Positions 1 to 9,704 of a DNA stretch of 64,000 bases are shown one piece after another (position 1 is the first letter of the stretch; each line of letters starts with the position of its first letter). Source of the DNA: Bradyrhizobium sp. 195. GTDB lineage: Bacteria > Pseudomonadota > Alphaproteobacteria > Rhizobiales > Xanthobacteraceae. The notes beneath the pieces were generated by a model. That model had not been told where the DNA came from and ran no database searches. It saw nothing but the letters and a program-made list of their open reading frames with translations. The stretch spans positions 6,944,001-7,008,000 of the forward strand of contig NZ_CP082161.1 of NCBI RefSeq assembly GCF_023101665.1. Reading direction: 5' to 3'. The translations under genes were made by a program, and so were the position numbers.

Positions 1-261
1 CAACACTTCGGGCGTCGCCTGGATGCTGCCGACCTTGGCGCGCGCATTGGTGACGCCGAGCAGCACGTCCTTCTCCTGCTGCGCAAAGCCCTTCACCGAG
101 TTGACGAGATTGGGCACAAGATCGGCGCGGCGCTGATACTGGTTCACGACCTCGGACCAATTGCCCTTGATCTGCTCGTCCTCGCTCTGGATCGCGTTGT
201 AGCCGCAATTGGTGAGGCTCAGCGAGGCCAGCGCCGCCAGCACGGTCAGGATCTTGCGCAT
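1..261 (-). CDS. LemA family lipoprotein (N-terminal part, runs off the window)
   Basis: Only the first 87 codons are present; the gene continues beyond the left edge. The protein opens with a short basic and hydrophobic signal (MRKILTVLAALASL) followed by the lipobox-like LTNC-G, so it is probably a lipid-anchored envelope protein. The mature part contains NQYQRRADLVPNLVNSVKGF, the typical first-helix signature of LemA proteins, which have a mostly helical periplasmic or exposed domain. The role of LemA is poorly defined. Recognition rests on this motif alone, because the C-terminal half is not visible. Confidence 0.85.
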   Translation of the reverse strand, partial: MRKILTVLAALASLSLTNCGYNAIQSEDEQIKGNWSEVVNQYQRRADLVPNLVNSVKGFAQQEKDVLLGVTNARAKVGSIQATPEVL

Positions 262-328
262 TGAATTTCTCCCGGTGGAATCTGTCACAAACTACCAGAT
301 CGGACACGCGGAATGTCGAGATTTGTTC

Positions 329-425
329 CGTCATTCCGGGGCGATGCGAAGCATCGAGCCCGGAATCTCGAGATTCTCAGGTGCGCAATTGCGCACCATA
401 GTTCGCTTCGCGCCCCGGAATGACG
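329..425. repeat. REP-like palindromic element, family A copy 1
   Basis: A perfect 15-bp inverted repeat (CGTCATTCCGGGGCG at the left end, its complement at the right) bounds a 97-bp unit with inner palindromes GATGCGAAGCATCG and GTGCGCAATTGCGCAC. A second member lies at 28021-28102. It fills the gap between the lemA start and the enoyl-CoA hydratase gene, and no gene is seen in it. Confidence 0.85.
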
Positions 426-547
426 GCAACAAGCATGTGCGTGTCCACACGCCAGCCGACTGACGCAAGCCTCTTGCCTCGCACGGGCCGACATAGTCAA
501 CTCAGGCAAAACAACAATGGAAACGCCGAAGACGGCAAGGGAACGCG

Positions 548-1402
548 ATGACCTCGTTCGAGACCATCCTCGTGGAGCGGCCGGATCCGGCGATCACCCG
601 GATCGTGATGAACCGGCCGGAGGCGCGCAACGCGCAGAACCTGCAAATGACCTACGACCTCAACGCCGCCTTCGATGCGGCGGTGCAGGACGATTCGGTC
701 AAGGTGATCATCCTCGCCGGTAACGGTCCGCATTTCTCCTCCGGCCACGACCTGCGCCCCGGCGGCAAGAACGCCGCCGGCGTCGATTTTCCACCGATCG
801 GAAATTGGGGCGGTTTTGCCGAGCCAAATGCCCATGGCCGCTTCGCGCGCGAACAGGAGATTTATCTCCAGATCACGCGGCGCTGGCGCAATCTCGCCAA
901 GCCCACGATTGCCGAGGTCCACGGCAGGTGCATCGCCGGCGGGCTGATGCTGGCCTGGGCCTGCGACCTCATCATCGCCAGCGACGACGCGCAGTTCTGC
1001 GATCCCGTCGTCACCATGGGCGTCTGCGGGGTCGAATGGTTCGTGCATCCCTGGGAGCTCGGCCCGCGCAAGGCCAAGGAGTTCCTGTTCACCGCCGACA
1101 ATTGGAGCGCGCAGGAAGCGCACCAGCTCGGCATGGTCAATCAAATCGTGCCGCGCGCGGAACTGTCGGCGCGCGTGCTGGAGCTGGCGAGGCGGATCGC
1201 GGCAAAGCCGTCCTTCGCGCTGAAGATGACCAAGGAAGCCGTGAACCGCTCGATCGACGTGATGGGCCAGCCCGCCGCGATCGACCAGGCCTTTGCGCTG
1301 CATCAGCTCTGCCACGCGCACAATCTTCAAGAATTCGGCATGATCGTCGATCCCTCAGGCCTGCATCCCTCCGTGCGCAAGCCGCCGGCGGCGGCGGAGT
1401 AG
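548..1402 (+). CDS. Enoyl-CoA hydratase/isomerase family protein
   Basis: This is a 284-residue crotonase-fold protein, the usual size for a single-domain enoyl-CoA hydratase. Family motifs visible are the oxyanion-hole segment NGPHFSSGHDL (about residues 59-69) and the second segment HGRCIAGGLMLAWACDLIIAS (about 124-144). The C-terminal region carries the usual trimerisation helices. The start is supported by AAGGGA five bases upstream of the ATG. It sits five bases before an acyl-CoA dehydrogenase gene and probably forms an operon with the two dehydrogenases, giving consecutive beta-oxidation steps. Substrate cannot be read from sequence. There is a glycine/alanine-rich loop insertion near residues 75-95. 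Confidence 0.93.
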   Translation: MTSFETILVERPDPAITRIVMNRPEARNAQNLQMTYDLNAAFDAAVQDDSVKVIILAGNGPHFSSGHDLRPGGKNAAGVDFPPIGNWGGFAEPNAHGRFAREQEIYLQITRRWRNLAKPTIAEVHGRCIAGGLMLAWACDLIIASDDAQFCDPVVTMGVCGVEWFVHPWELGPRKAKEFLFTADNWSAQEAHQLGMVNQIVPRAELSARVLELARRIAAKPSFALKMTKEAVNRSIDVMGQPAAIDQAFALHQLCHAHNLQEFGMIVDPSGLHPSVRKPPAAAE

Positions 1403-1407
1403 ACAAC

Positions 1408-2547
1408 ATGGATCTCAATCTCAGTGACGAGCAAAGGCTGCTGGGCGAGAGCGCGGAGCGCTTCGTGGCCGGAAGCTACGACGCCGATCACCGCCGCAAG
1501 ATGGCGAACGATCCGCTGGGCTTCAGCCCTGCGGTGTGGAAACAATTCGCCGAGCTCGGCTGGCTGGCGCTGCCGCTGCCCGAAGAGTTCGGCGGGCTCG
1601 GCGGCGGCGCGGTCGAGATCGGCATCCTGATGGAAGCCTTCGGGCGCGGGCTGGTGTCGGAGCCCTATGTCGCGACCGTGGTGCTGGGAGCCGCGCTGAT
1701 CGCCAGATGCGGCACCAATGAGCAGAAGCAAACCAGCCTGCCCAAGGTGGCGGACGGATCACTGAAGCTTGCATTGGCGCATTCCGAGCGCGCGGCACGA
1801 TTCGATCTTGCCAAGGTCGCCACCAGCGCCAACAAGACGGCACAGGGCTGGCGCCTCGCCGGCAGCAAGATCGCCGTTCTCGACGGGCACGCCGCCGACG
1901 AGATCATCGTCTCCGCGCTCATCCATGACCATCACGGCCCTTCCGGGCGCATCGGCCTGTTCGTCATGCCGGCAACGGCGGAGGGCCTCGCCATCTCCGA
2001 CTACGCGCGTCTCGGCGGCGGACGCGCCTGCAACATCGAGCTCTCCGACGTGCATCTGCCCGAGGACGCCCTGCTCGGCGACGGCAGCGATGCCCTGCCC
2101 GCGATCGAATGGGCCGTCGATTGCGCCATGGCCGCGTTAGCTGCGGAAGCCGTCGGCATCATGCAGACGCTGCTCGACACCACGCTGGAATATACCAAGA
2201 TCCGAAAGCAGTTCGGCCGGCCGCTGTCGGCCAACCAGGTCATCCGCCACCGCCTCGCCGACATGGCGATGCAGGTCGATGAATCCCGCTCGATGGCGCT
2301 ACGCGCCGCGCTGAAGGCGGACAGCGCGCCGGTCGAGCGCGCGCGGGCCGCATCCGGCGCAAAGGCGAAGATCGGCAAATGCGCCCGCTTCGTCGGCGAG
2401 CAATCGATCCAGCTCCACGGCGGCATGGGCGTCACCGAGGAGCTCGAGGTCGGCGCCTATTTCAAGCGGCTCGTCGCCTTCGACACTTTGTTTGGCGGCA
2501 GTGCGCACCACTACGCGCGCCACGCCGAGCTTGGCCGCAGGGCCTGA
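1408..2547 (+). CDS. Acyl-CoA dehydrogenase, small subunit type (PimD-like)
   Basis: A 379-residue FAD-dependent acyl-CoA dehydrogenase. It starts MDLNLSDEQRLLGESAERF and has N-terminal helical, middle beta and C-terminal helical domains, with the C-terminal FAD-domain signature IQLHGGMGVTEE near residue 335. Length and order resemble the small subunit of two-subunit dehydrogenases such as PimC/PimD of dicarboxylate degradation. The next gene, 15 bases downstream, is the larger partner. The position that holds the catalytic Glu in MCAD-type enzymes reads FGGS here, so this chain may be structural or use another base. The ATG directly follows the stop of the hydratase gene. An upstream extension in the same frame exists only as antisense-like overlap and was rejected. 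Confidence 0.9.
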   Translation: MDLNLSDEQRLLGESAERFVAGSYDADHRRKMANDPLGFSPAVWKQFAELGWLALPLPEEFGGLGGGAVEIGILMEAFGRGLVSEPYVATVVLGAALIARCGTNEQKQTSLPKVADGSLKLALAHSERAARFDLAKVATSANKTAQGWRLAGSKIAVLDGHAADEIIVSALIHDHHGPSGRIGLFVMPATAEGLAISDYARLGGGRACNIELSDVHLPEDALLGDGSDALPAIEWAVDCAMAALAAEAVGIMQTLLDTTLEYTKIRKQFGRPLSANQVIRHRLADMAMQVDESRSMALRAALKADSAPVERARAASGAKAKIGKCARFVGEQSIQLHGGMGVTEELEVGAYFKRLVAFDTLFGGSAHHYARHAELGRRA

Positions 2548-2562
2548 CACTGGGAGAGCCTC

Positions 2563-3759
2563 ATGGACCTCACGTTCAATGCCGACGAGCGCGCCTTCCA
2601 GAGCGAGGTGCGCGCTTTCATCGCGAAAAATCTCACCGAGGAGATGAAGCGCGCGACCGCGCTGACGCCGTCGGTGTTTTCCGATCCTGACATCGGCATG
2701 GCCTGGCAGCGTGCGCTACACCGGCAGGGCTGGGGCGCGCCGGGCTGGCCGGTCGAGCACGGCGGGCCGGACTGGACGCCGGCGCAGCGCTGGATCTTCG
2801 AGACAGAGTCCGCGCGGGCCGGCGTGCCCAACGTGAACGTGATGGGCGTGAAGATGGTCGGGCCCGTCATCATCGGCTTCGGCTCACCGGAGCAGAAGAA
2901 CTTCTACCTGCCGCGGATTCTCTCCGGCGAGGATTACTGGTGCCAGGGCTATTCCGAACCGGGCTCCGGCTCCGACCTCTCCTCGCTGAAGACGCGCGCG
3001 GTGCGCGACGGCGACGGTTACATCATCAACGGCACCAAGATCTGGACCACCCATGCCCACCACGCCAATCGCATGTTCGCACTGGTGCGCACCAGCGACG
3101 GGCCGCGGCAGCAGGACGGCATCAGCTTCATCCTGATCGACATGAAGACGCCGGGCATCACCACGCGTCCCATTCTCACCATCGGCGGTGACCACGAGGT
3201 CAACCAGGTGTTCTTTGACGACGTGCGCGTGCCCGTCGCCAACCGGGTCGGCGAGGAAGGCAAGGGCTGGACCTACGGCAAATATCTGCTCGAGTTCGAG
3301 CGCGGCTCGGGCATTGCGTCGGCCAAGCTGCGCGAAGGGCTGAAGGCGATCGCGGATCTCGCCGAGTCCGACCTGACCGGACGGGCCATCGACAGCCCCG
3401 ATATCGCGACGCGCATCTCCGAGGTCGAGGTCGACATCGACGCGCTGGAGATGACAGAGCTGCGCGTGCTCTCGGCGCTACAGACCGGGCAGAACCCCGG
3501 CGCGGTGTCGTCGATCCTGAAGCTGCGCAACAGCGAGATCCGCCAGGCGGTGACGCGGCTGGGCGCCGACGTGATCGGCCATGACGCCCTCGCCGTCGAG
3601 CCGATGCGCCCGCTCTACAAGCTCAACCACGAGCCGGCGACGCCGGAGGAGATGCTGACAATGGTGCCGGAATATCTCAACGGCCGCGCCTACACGATCT
3701 TCGGCGGCACCTCGGAGATCCAGCGCGATATCATTGCGAAGATGATGCTGGGGATTTGA
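2563..3759 (+). CDS. Acyl-CoA dehydrogenase, large subunit type (PimC-like)
   Basis: A 398-residue acyl-CoA dehydrogenase with the flavin-contact motif [17 protein letters not shown] (about residues 126-142), [17 protein letters not shown] in the middle domain and [19 protein letters not shown] at the C terminus. A purine-rich site (GGGAGAG) precedes the ATG. In many family members the C-terminal motif is YEGTSEIQR; here the Glu is Gly. With the preceding small subunit it probably forms an alpha2beta2 oxidoreductase that takes acyl-CoA electrons to ETF. Likely substrates are branched, dicarboxylyl or aromatic-derived acyl-CoAs, inferred from family only. Confidence 0.9.
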   Translation: MDLTFNADERAFQSEVRAFIAKNLTEEMKRATALTPSVFSDPDIGMAWQRALHRQGWGAPGWPVEHGGPDWTPAQRWIFETESARAGVPNVNVMGVKMVGPVIIGFGSPEQKNFYLPRILSGEDYWCQGYSEPGSGSDLSSLKTRAVRDGDGYIINGTKIWTTHAHHANRMFALVRTSDGPRQQDGISFILIDMKTPGITTRPILTIGGDHEVNQVFFDDVRVPVANRVGEEGKGWTYGKYLLEFERGSGIASAKLREGLKAIADLAESDLTGRAIDSPDIATRISEVEVDIDALEMTELRVLSALQTGQNPGAVSSILKLRNSEIRQAVTRLGADVIGHDALAVEPMRPLYKLNHEPATPEEMLTMVPEYLNGRAYTIFGGTSEIQRDIIAKMMLGI

Positions 3760-3778
3760 AGGCTAGGGCTCTCTCTTC

Positions 3779-3866
3779 CGTCATTGCGAGGAGCTCTTGC
3801 GACGAAGCAATCCAGGATCTTTCCGCGGAGGGATTTCTGGATTGCTTCGCTGCGCTCGCAATGACG
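3779..3866. repeat. REP-like palindromic element, family B copy 1
   Basis: The ends are CGTCATTGCGAG and CTCGCAATGACG, a perfect inverted repeat, with inner arms GACGAAGCAATCCAG and CTGGATTGCTTCG. The element is preceded by a CTCTCT tract, as in the other copies (13380-13496 and 16240-16326). It separates two convergent transcription units and could fold as a long hairpin in RNA from either side. Confidence 0.88.
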
Positions 3867-3880
3867 GTGCCCGTGAAGGA

Positions 3881-6205
3881 TTACCCCGCCGCCGTCGCAT
3901 CCCGGATCGCCTGCCACACCTTCTGCGGCGTCAGCGGCGTATTCAGCTGGGTGATGCCGAGATCGGCGAGCGCGTCCATCACGCCGTTGGTGACGCAAGG
4001 CGGGCCGCCGATGGCGCCGGATTCGCCGCAACCTTTGGCACCGAGCGGGTTGGTGCGGCAGGGCGCGGAATCATCCAGCGTCACCACGATCGGCGGAACG
4101 TCGTCGGCGCGCGGGATGCAATAATCCTGGTAGCTCGCGGTGAGGAGCTGGCCGTCGGCATCGTAGGAGACGCCCTCATACAACGCCTGGCCGATGCCCT
4201 GCGCGACGCCGCCATGAATCTGGCCCGTCACCAGCATCGGGTTCACGGCGACGCCGACGTCGTCGACCGTGGTGTAGCGCACGACCTTGGAGACGCCGGT
4301 CTCGGGATCGATCTCGACCTCGCAGATATGCGTGCCGTTGGGCCAGCTCGGACCGTCGACCTCACCTTCCGAATCGACGCTGAGCCTGGCGCCGCTTTCC
4401 TTCTCGGCGATGTCGAACAGGCTGATGCGGCGGTCGGTGCCGACCACGGTGAGCATGCCGCCCTGGTATTCGATGTCCTCGACCGAAGTCTCCAGCACGT
4501 GCGCCGCCTTCTCGCGCGCCTTCTGGATCAGATCGTTGGAAGAGACGGCCACGGCCGTGCCGCCGACGAACAGCGAGCGCGAGCCGACGCTGCCAAAGCC
4601 CATAGCCAAATCAGTGTCACCCTGGACCACGTCGATCTTGTCCATGGCAATGCCGAGCGTGTCGGCGATCATCTGCGTGTAGGTGGTCTGCAGGCCTTGG
4701 CCCATCGCCATGGTGCCGGAATGCAGCACGACGCGGCCTTGCGAGGTCGCCTGCAGCGTGACCTTCTCGGTGTGGGCGCGGCCGCCGGTCCATTCGATGT
4801 AGGAGGTGAGACCGCGGCCGTAGAGCAGGCCCTTCTTTTTCGCCGCCTTCTTGCGCGCGGCAAAGCCGTCCCAGTCGGCGAGCTTCACGGCGCGGTCGAG
4901 CATATGCGTGAACGCGCCGGAATCGTAAACCTGCCCGGCCGCGTTGGTGTAGGGCAGCTGCGCCGGCTTGATGTAATTGGCCTTGCGGATCGCGCGCGGG
5001 TCCATGCCGATCTTTCGCGCAGCAGCGTCGAACAGGCGTTCGACGATGAAGAGGGCTTCGGGACGGCCCGCGCCGCGATAGGCGCCGACAGGCGCGGTGT
5101 GGGTCATCACCGACTTTACTTCGAAATGCACCAGCGGCAGGTCGTAGACGCCGGTCTGCACGAACGGCCCGAGCACCAGCGGGATGATGTTCGCCGCACC
5201 CGAGGAATAGGCGCCGGTGCAGCCGATCGACCTGACGCGATAGGCCAGCACCTTGCCCTTTTCATCCAGCGCGAAGGACGCCGTCGAGGTGAGATCGCGG
5301 CCATGGGTGCCGCCAACGAACTCGTCGGTGCGGTCGCCGCGCCAGCGGATTTTCTTGTTCAGCTTGATTGCCGCGTAAGCGACAATGCCGTCTTCCGGGT
5401 AGAGATTGGTCTTCTGGCCGAAGCCGCCGCCGATGTCGCCGACCAGCACGCGGATGCTGTCCGTGGGACGCTTCAGCACGGCCTCGGCGAGCACGTCGCG
5501 GGTCGAAGCCGGGGTCTGCGATTGCACATGCAACAGGAGACGTCCGCTCTTCTTGTCGATCTCGGCAATGGTCGAGCGCGGCTCCATCGCGGACGGTACG
5601 AGGCGCTGGCTGACGAGATCGAGCTCGACGGTGTGCGCCGCCTTGGCAAAAGCCTCGTCCACCTTGGCGGCATCGCCGTAAGCCATGGCGCCGACGATGT
5701 TGTCGGGCGCCTCGGGCCATACCACCGGCGCACCGGGCTTGACGGCCTCGACCGGGTCGACCACCGCGGGCTGCACGTCGTATTCGATCACGATCGCCTC
5801 GGCCGCGCTCTGCGCCTCCACGCGCGATGACGCCACCACGGCAGCCACGGCTTCACCGGCATAGCGCACGATCTCGTGGGCCAGCAGCCGGCGCGGCGGC
5901 ACGGTCATCGGCTTGCCGTCGGGGCGCTTGAAGATGCTCAGCGTCGGGATGCTGCCAATGTCGTCCTTGACGAGGTCGGCGCCGGTGTAGATCGCGGCAA
6001 CACCGGGCATCGCGGCGGCCGCGCTGGTGTCGATCGAGGAGATCTTCGCGTGGGCGTGCGGCGAACGCAGCACGTGCAACCACAGCGCGCCGTCCTGCGG
6101 CTTGTCGTCGATGAACTGTCCCTTCCCGGTGAGCAGCCGCTGGTCTTCCAAACGCTTGACGGGCTGCCCCGCTCCGAAACGCAAATTGCCGGGAAGAATG
6201 TTCAT
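3881..6205 (-). CDS. Molybdopterin-binding large subunit of a xanthine dehydrogenase/CO dehydrogenase family enzyme (form II CoxL)
   Basis: The 774-residue protein has the architecture of CoxL/XdhB-like large subunits: an N-terminal Ald_Xan_dh_C-type domain ([22 protein letters not shown] at the start) and two molybdopterin-cytosine-dinucleotide-binding halves. Motifs include [10 protein letters not shown] and [11 protein letters not shown]. The active-site loop AYRGAGR marks form II enzymes, unlike the AYRCSFR of true CO dehydrogenases, so the substrate is probably an aldehyde, purine or heterocycle. The FAD (medium) and 2Fe-2S (small) subunit genes that normally accompany it are absent from both sides, so it must pair with subunits encoded elsewhere. 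The upstream neighbour on the same strand is an unrelated protease gene. Confidence 0.92.
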   Translation of the reverse strand: MNILPGNLRFGAGQPVKRLEDQRLLTGKGQFIDDKPQDGALWLHVLRSPHAHAKISSIDTSAAAAMPGVAAIYTGADLVKDDIGSIPTLSIFKRPDGKPMTVPPRRLLAHEIVRYAGEAVAAVVASSRVEAQSAAEAIVIEYDVQPAVVDPVEAVKPGAPVVWPEAPDNIVGAMAYGDAAKVDEAFAKAAHTVELDLVSQRLVPSAMEPRSTIAEIDKKSGRLLLHVQSQTPASTRDVLAEAVLKRPTDSIRVLVGDIGGGFGQKTNLYPEDGIVAYAAIKLNKKIRWRGDRTDEFVGGTHGRDLTSTASFALDEKGKVLAYRVRSIGCTGAYSSGAANIIPLVLGPFVQTGVYDLPLVHFEVKSVMTHTAPVGAYRGAGRPEALFIVERLFDAAARKIGMDPRAIRKANYIKPAQLPYTNAAGQVYDSGAFTHMLDRAVKLADWDGFAARKKAAKKKGLLYGRGLTSYIEWTGGRAHTEKVTLQATSQGRVVLHSGTMAMGQGLQTTYTQMIADTLGIAMDKIDVVQGDTDLAMGFGSVGSRSLFVGGTAVAVSSNDLIQKAREKAAHVLETSVEDIEYQGGMLTVVGTDRRISLFDIAEKESGARLSVDSEGEVDGPSWPNGTHICEVEIDPETGVSKVVRYTTVDDVGVAVNPMLVTGQIHGGVAQGIGQALYEGVSYDADGQLLTASYQDYCIPRADDVPPIVVTLDDSAPCRTNPLGAKGCGESGAIGGPPCVTNGVMDALADLGITQLNTPLTPQKVWQAIRDATAAG

Positions 6206-6330
6206 TCCGCTCTATCCTTGAAATCCGGAAAACGACCGCGGGGGTTTTAGCCGATTTTACGGGCCAGACAACCGAGCCGCGGCACATCTGCATTGCGTGC
6301 CATGCCTCTTGGCCGGGCAGATTACCGGGG

Positions 6331-7431
6331 TCAGGAACGCTCGATGTCGATGATGGCCACGTTCACGTCGCGGCTGTCCGAGCCGCGCTTGACCGTGAGC
6401 CGAACGGTCTTCCCTGCACCGGCCTGCTCCAGGGCATCGGTCAGGTCGGAGAGGCGCCGCACCGGCTTGCCTTCGACCCCAGTGATGATGTCTCCGACCG
6501 CGCCGGTCGTCATGTTGACACCGCGAATCCCGGCCCGCTCGGCAGGGCTGCCGGGACCCGTCCGCACGACGATCACCCCTTCGACACCAAGCCGCGTCGA
6601 GACATCCTCGCCGGCGGCCACGATGCCGATGCCGGGTGTCGGCACCCGGCCGTTGCGGATGAGTTCGGGGACAATCCGGTTCACGACATCGACCGGCACC
6701 GCAAAACCGATGCCGGCGTTCGAACCCGACGGCGATATGATCGCCGTCGTGACGCCGATCAGCCGGCCGGCGGAATCCAGCAACGGTCCGCCCGAATTGC
6801 CCGGGTTGATCGCGGCATCCGTCTGGATGACGTTGGCAATCTCCCGGCCGCCATGGGTCGGAAGCCTGCGCTTGAGCGCGCTGATGATGCCGCTCGTCAT
6901 CGATTGATCCAGCCCGAAGGGATTGCCGATCGCAAACGCAGACTGCCCGACCTTCAGGTCGTTCGAACTGCCGAGAGCCACCGGCGGCGGAAGCTCGCGC
7001 ACGCTGCGGATCCGCAGCACTGCGAGATCGTAATTGGGGGCGGTGCCGACAAGGTCGACCTCAGCCACCTCGCCCGATGCAAAGCGCACGGCGATCTCGC
7101 CGCCATTGGCCACGACGTGATTGTTCGTCACGAGGTGCCCGTCGCGGTCCCAGACGAATCCCGTGCCGGACGCGCCGCCCTGCCCCTCCTCGCCCATGAG
7201 AGGACTGGCCGTCGATTTCACCGCCACCTGGACAACCGAAGGCGACACGCGTTCGAAGATGTCGATGGTCGCCTTTTCGCCATCGGACAGCGGCCCGCGC
7301 TGCTCGACCGCACGTGCGGAGGATGCCGCCCATGGGACATGCAGGATCGGGACATGCAGAATCTTCGCGGCAGTGACGGCGAGCAGCAGGGCCGCAAAGG
7401 CTGCCGCGCCGATGACGTAGCGACGATTCAT
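6331..7431 (-). CDS. HtrA/DegP-like trypsin family serine protease with one PDZ domain
   Basis: A 366-residue envelope protease with an N-terminal signal anchor (VIGAAAFAALLLAVTAA). The S1C domain has a complete triad: His in TNNHVV, Asp in NYDLAVLRI and Ser in GNSGGPLLD. A single PDZ domain follows (about 270-355; GSPAERAGIRG and GDIITGVEGKPV). Such proteins degrade or chaperone misfolded periplasmic proteins. The length and single PDZ fit the short DegS/HhoA-like class rather than DegP with two PDZ domains. It is probably monocistronic. The window also holds an inactive relative at 9705-10571. Confidence 0.93.
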   Translation of the reverse strand: MNRRYVIGAAAFAALLLAVTAAKILHVPILHVPWAASSARAVEQRGPLSDGEKATIDIFERVSPSVVQVAVKSTASPLMGEEGQGGASGTGFVWDRDGHLVTNNHVVANGGEIAVRFASGEVAEVDLVGTAPNYDLAVLRIRSVRELPPPVALGSSNDLKVGQSAFAIGNPFGLDQSMTSGIISALKRRLPTHGGREIANVIQTDAAINPGNSGGPLLDSAGRLIGVTTAIISPSGSNAGIGFAVPVDVVNRIVPELIRNGRVPTPGIGIVAAGEDVSTRLGVEGVIVVRTGPGSPAERAGIRGVNMTTGAVGDIITGVEGKPVRRLSDLTDALEQAGAGKTVRLTVKRGSDSRDVNVAIIDIERS

Positions 7432-7606
7432 CGGTGATCACCGCGATGCGTGCTGAAAGCAGAGTTCTGAATGCACATGCATGAGATGTCGGACCTCGCT
7501 CACGCAGCAACGTCGCAGACCCCTGGAAGTTTCCTGATCGAGACAGATAGGGTTCCGTTTGGCTTTCCGCAGGGCGTTCAGGGACATATTGCCGCGTGAC
7601 ACTCGG

Positions 7607-8482
7607 CTACGCGACCTCGCGCAACGCCGCTTCTACGGCCTTGCACGCCTCGGCCGTCAATGGAGCCTGCGGCGGGACGGGATCGCCGACCTCATAGCCC
7701 TGGATCGCGAGCCCCGCCTTGATGCAGGCGGCGAGGTTGAAGCCGGCGAAGGCCTCGTTGATGCGCCACAGCCGGCGCTGCAGCGCCATGGCCTCGTCCC
7801 AGCGGCCGGCCTTGCAGAGGTCGTAGAGCGCGACGCTCTGGCGCGGGATGATACAGGCCGGGCCCGCCATCCAGCCGAGGCCGCCGATCAGCATCACCGC
7901 AGCCGGAATATGGGCGGAGGCCGAGAACACGCGCAAGGAATCGCCGCAGCGGTTCATGATCGAGAGCAGCCGGCCCGTATTGGTCGAGGCGTCCTTGATG
8001 TAGCCGATGCGCGGATGCTCGGCGAGACGCGCGATGATGTCGAGGGTGAGATCGGAGCGTTGGAATTGCGGATTGGTGTAGATGACGACGGGGATGTCCA
8101 CCGCATCCGCAATGGCGCGGAAATAGGATTCGACCTGGGCGTCAGTGAGCGGGAAATAGGCTTCCAGGATTGCCAGGATGCCGTCGGCGCCGAGCTTCTG
8201 GTACGCCTTCGCCTGCGCCACCGCATCCGCGGTCGAAGTCGAGGCGACACCCGCGATAACAGGCACCCGGCCCTTCGCGGCCTCGATGGTGGTCTGCACG
8301 ACGGAGCTGCGTTGCGCGGCATTGAGATAGGCGAATTCACCGGTCGAGCCGAGCGGCGTCAAGCCGTGCACGCCGGCGCCGATCAGATCGTCACAGAGTT
8401 TGCCGAGGACTTCGGTGCGCACGATGCCGTCGGTATCGAGGGGCGAGACGAGATAGGGAAAGACGCCGTGGAATTCGGACAT
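7607..8482 (-). CDS. Dihydrodipicolinate synthase (DapA) family aldolase/lyase
   Basis: A 291-residue TIM-barrel protein of the DapA/NanA superfamily. The GSTGE substrate-carboxylate motif ([13 protein letters not shown], near residue 42), the Tyr of VIYTNP and the Schiff-base Lys of IGYIKDAS are all present, so it is probably catalytically active on a 2-oxo acid. True DapA is usually essential and found in other contexts; this copy sits next to a VOC protein and a protease, so a catabolic or unassigned lyase role is more likely. The gene lies about 65 bases after the VOC gene on the same strand and may be cotranscribed. Confidence 0.9.
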   Translation of the reverse strand: MSEFHGVFPYLVSPLDTDGIVRTEVLGKLCDDLIGAGVHGLTPLGSTGEFAYLNAAQRSSVVQTTIEAAKGRVPVIAGVASTSTADAVAQAKAYQKLGADGILAILEAYFPLTDAQVESYFRAIADAVDIPVVIYTNPQFQRSDLTLDIIARLAEHPRIGYIKDASTNTGRLLSIMNRCGDSLRVFSASAHIPAAVMLIGGLGWMAGPACIIPRQSVALYDLCKAGRWDEAMALQRRLWRINEAFAGFNLAACIKAGLAIQGYEVGDPVPPQAPLTAEACKAVEAALREVA

Positions 8483-8546
8483 GTCGGTGATGACCCCGGA
8501 GCGCTGGTTTGCGACTGATGGGTCTTACCAACGCCTGCGCTCGCGA

Positions 8547-9512
8547 TCAAACCCTGAGCAGCCGCACGCGCGTGCCCCAGGGATCGGCGGCCTCCACGCC
8601 GCTTGCGAGCGTTGTCAGCCGCACGCCGCCCTTGCGCAGGCGCTCCTCCTGCGCGGCGAGAATGTCCGGCTTCTCCGTCACCAGCGAGAACCAGGCAAGG
8701 CCGGTCATCTGATCGTCGCGCTGGCCCGCGCCCTGGCTCTGCCAGACGTTCATGCCGAGGTGATGATGATAGCGGCCCGACGACAGGAACGCTGCGCCGC
8801 TGCGGCTGCGGGTCGGATCGAGGCCGATGTTGCCATGATAGAAGTTTCCGGCCTGCGCAAGATCGCCGACACGCAGATGCATGTGGCCGATGCGCACTCC
8901 ATCCGGCGCCTTGGCATAATCCGGCACGCGCGTATTGGTCAGCGACAGCAAATCGGGGATGTTGAGCTCGTCGCTCGCCATCTTCACGCTGCCCTCGCTC
9001 CACTGCCATTGCGAGGGATCGCGGTCGGCATAGACCTCGATGCCGTTGCCCTCGGGGTCGTCGAGATAAACGGACTCGCTGACGAGATGGTCGGCAAAGC
9101 CCGACAGCTTCACGCGGTGCGAGGCGGCGTGAACCAGCCAGCGCGCCAGGTCCTTGCGGGTCGGCATCAGGAAGGCGGTATGATAGAGGCCGGCGGCGTT
9201 GCGCGGCTCGATTGCCGCATCGGGACGGGCTTCCAGCACCAGCAGCGTGATGCCTGATGTGCCGAGCCTGGCGGCGGCTGCCGAGCGCTCCATCACGGTG
9301 AGCCCGATCACGTCGCGGTAGTAATCCGCAACCTTGTCGAGATTCTTCACCCGGAGCGTCACCATGCCGACCCGCATCGGCGTGCGGCTGGCATAGGTCG
9401 GCCCGCCGCCCTGCGGAGCGCCCTCGGCGCGGGCCGCGGCCGCGGCCGCCATCGCAAGCGAGGTCGCGCCGGCGAGTTGCAGCAGGGTACGGCGGGTGAG
9501 GTCGATGGTCAT
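8547..9512 (-). CDS. Tat-exported VOC family (glyoxalase/extradiol dioxygenase-like) protein
   Basis: A 321-residue protein with an N-terminal twin-arginine-like signal (DLTRRTLLQLAGATSLAMAAA). Two vicinal-oxygen-chelate modules follow: MRVGMVTLRVKNLDKVADYY (about residue 46) and MHLRVGDLAQAGNFYHGNIG (about 210). The segments HTAFLMPTRKDLARWL and YHHHLGMNVWQ resemble catechol 2,3-dioxygenase-type VOC proteins that hold a divalent metal through His and Glu. Export by Tat is unusual for dioxygenases, but suits a cofactor-loaded metalloprotein folded before export. The substrate is unknown. Confidence 0.85.
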   Translation of the reverse strand: MTIDLTRRTLLQLAGATSLAMAAAAAARAEGAPQGGGPTYASRTPMRVGMVTLRVKNLDKVADYYRDVIGLTVMERSAAAARLGTSGITLLVLEARPDAAIEPRNAAGLYHTAFLMPTRKDLARWLVHAASHRVKLSGFADHLVSESVYLDDPEGNGIEVYADRDPSQWQWSEGSVKMASDELNIPDLLSLTNTRVPDYAKAPDGVRIGHMHLRVGDLAQAGNFYHGNIGLDPTRSRSGAAFLSSGRYHHHLGMNVWQSQGAGQRDDQMTGLAWFSLVTEKPDILAAQEERLRKGGVRLTTLASGVEAADPWGTRVRLLRV

Positions 9513-9704
9513 TGGTCAGGACTCGCTGAAATGCTTGAGGCGAAATGGCGCAATTTTCGGATTGCTACACGTTCCCGTGAGGCGCTCCCAATCACATATT
9601 CGTCGGCCGTGGTCCTACGGAGAGCCGCCCCGGTCCTGGCCACCCGGCCAGTTTCGCAATCGCTCGCGACATCCCAAATTGAGGACAACTTACAGGAGCT
9701 TACC

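Noticed and set aside
805..1407. N-terminal extension of the small acyl-CoA dehydrogenase
   Set aside because: It overlaps the enoyl-CoA hydratase in another frame; the ATG at 1408 begins the conserved MDLNLSDEQ sequence.
3797..5830. Long open frame (677 codons) on the plus strand
   Set aside because: It lies antisense to the CoxL-type gene, is rich in Arg, Ala, Gly and His without domains, and is a shadow of GC-rich codon use.
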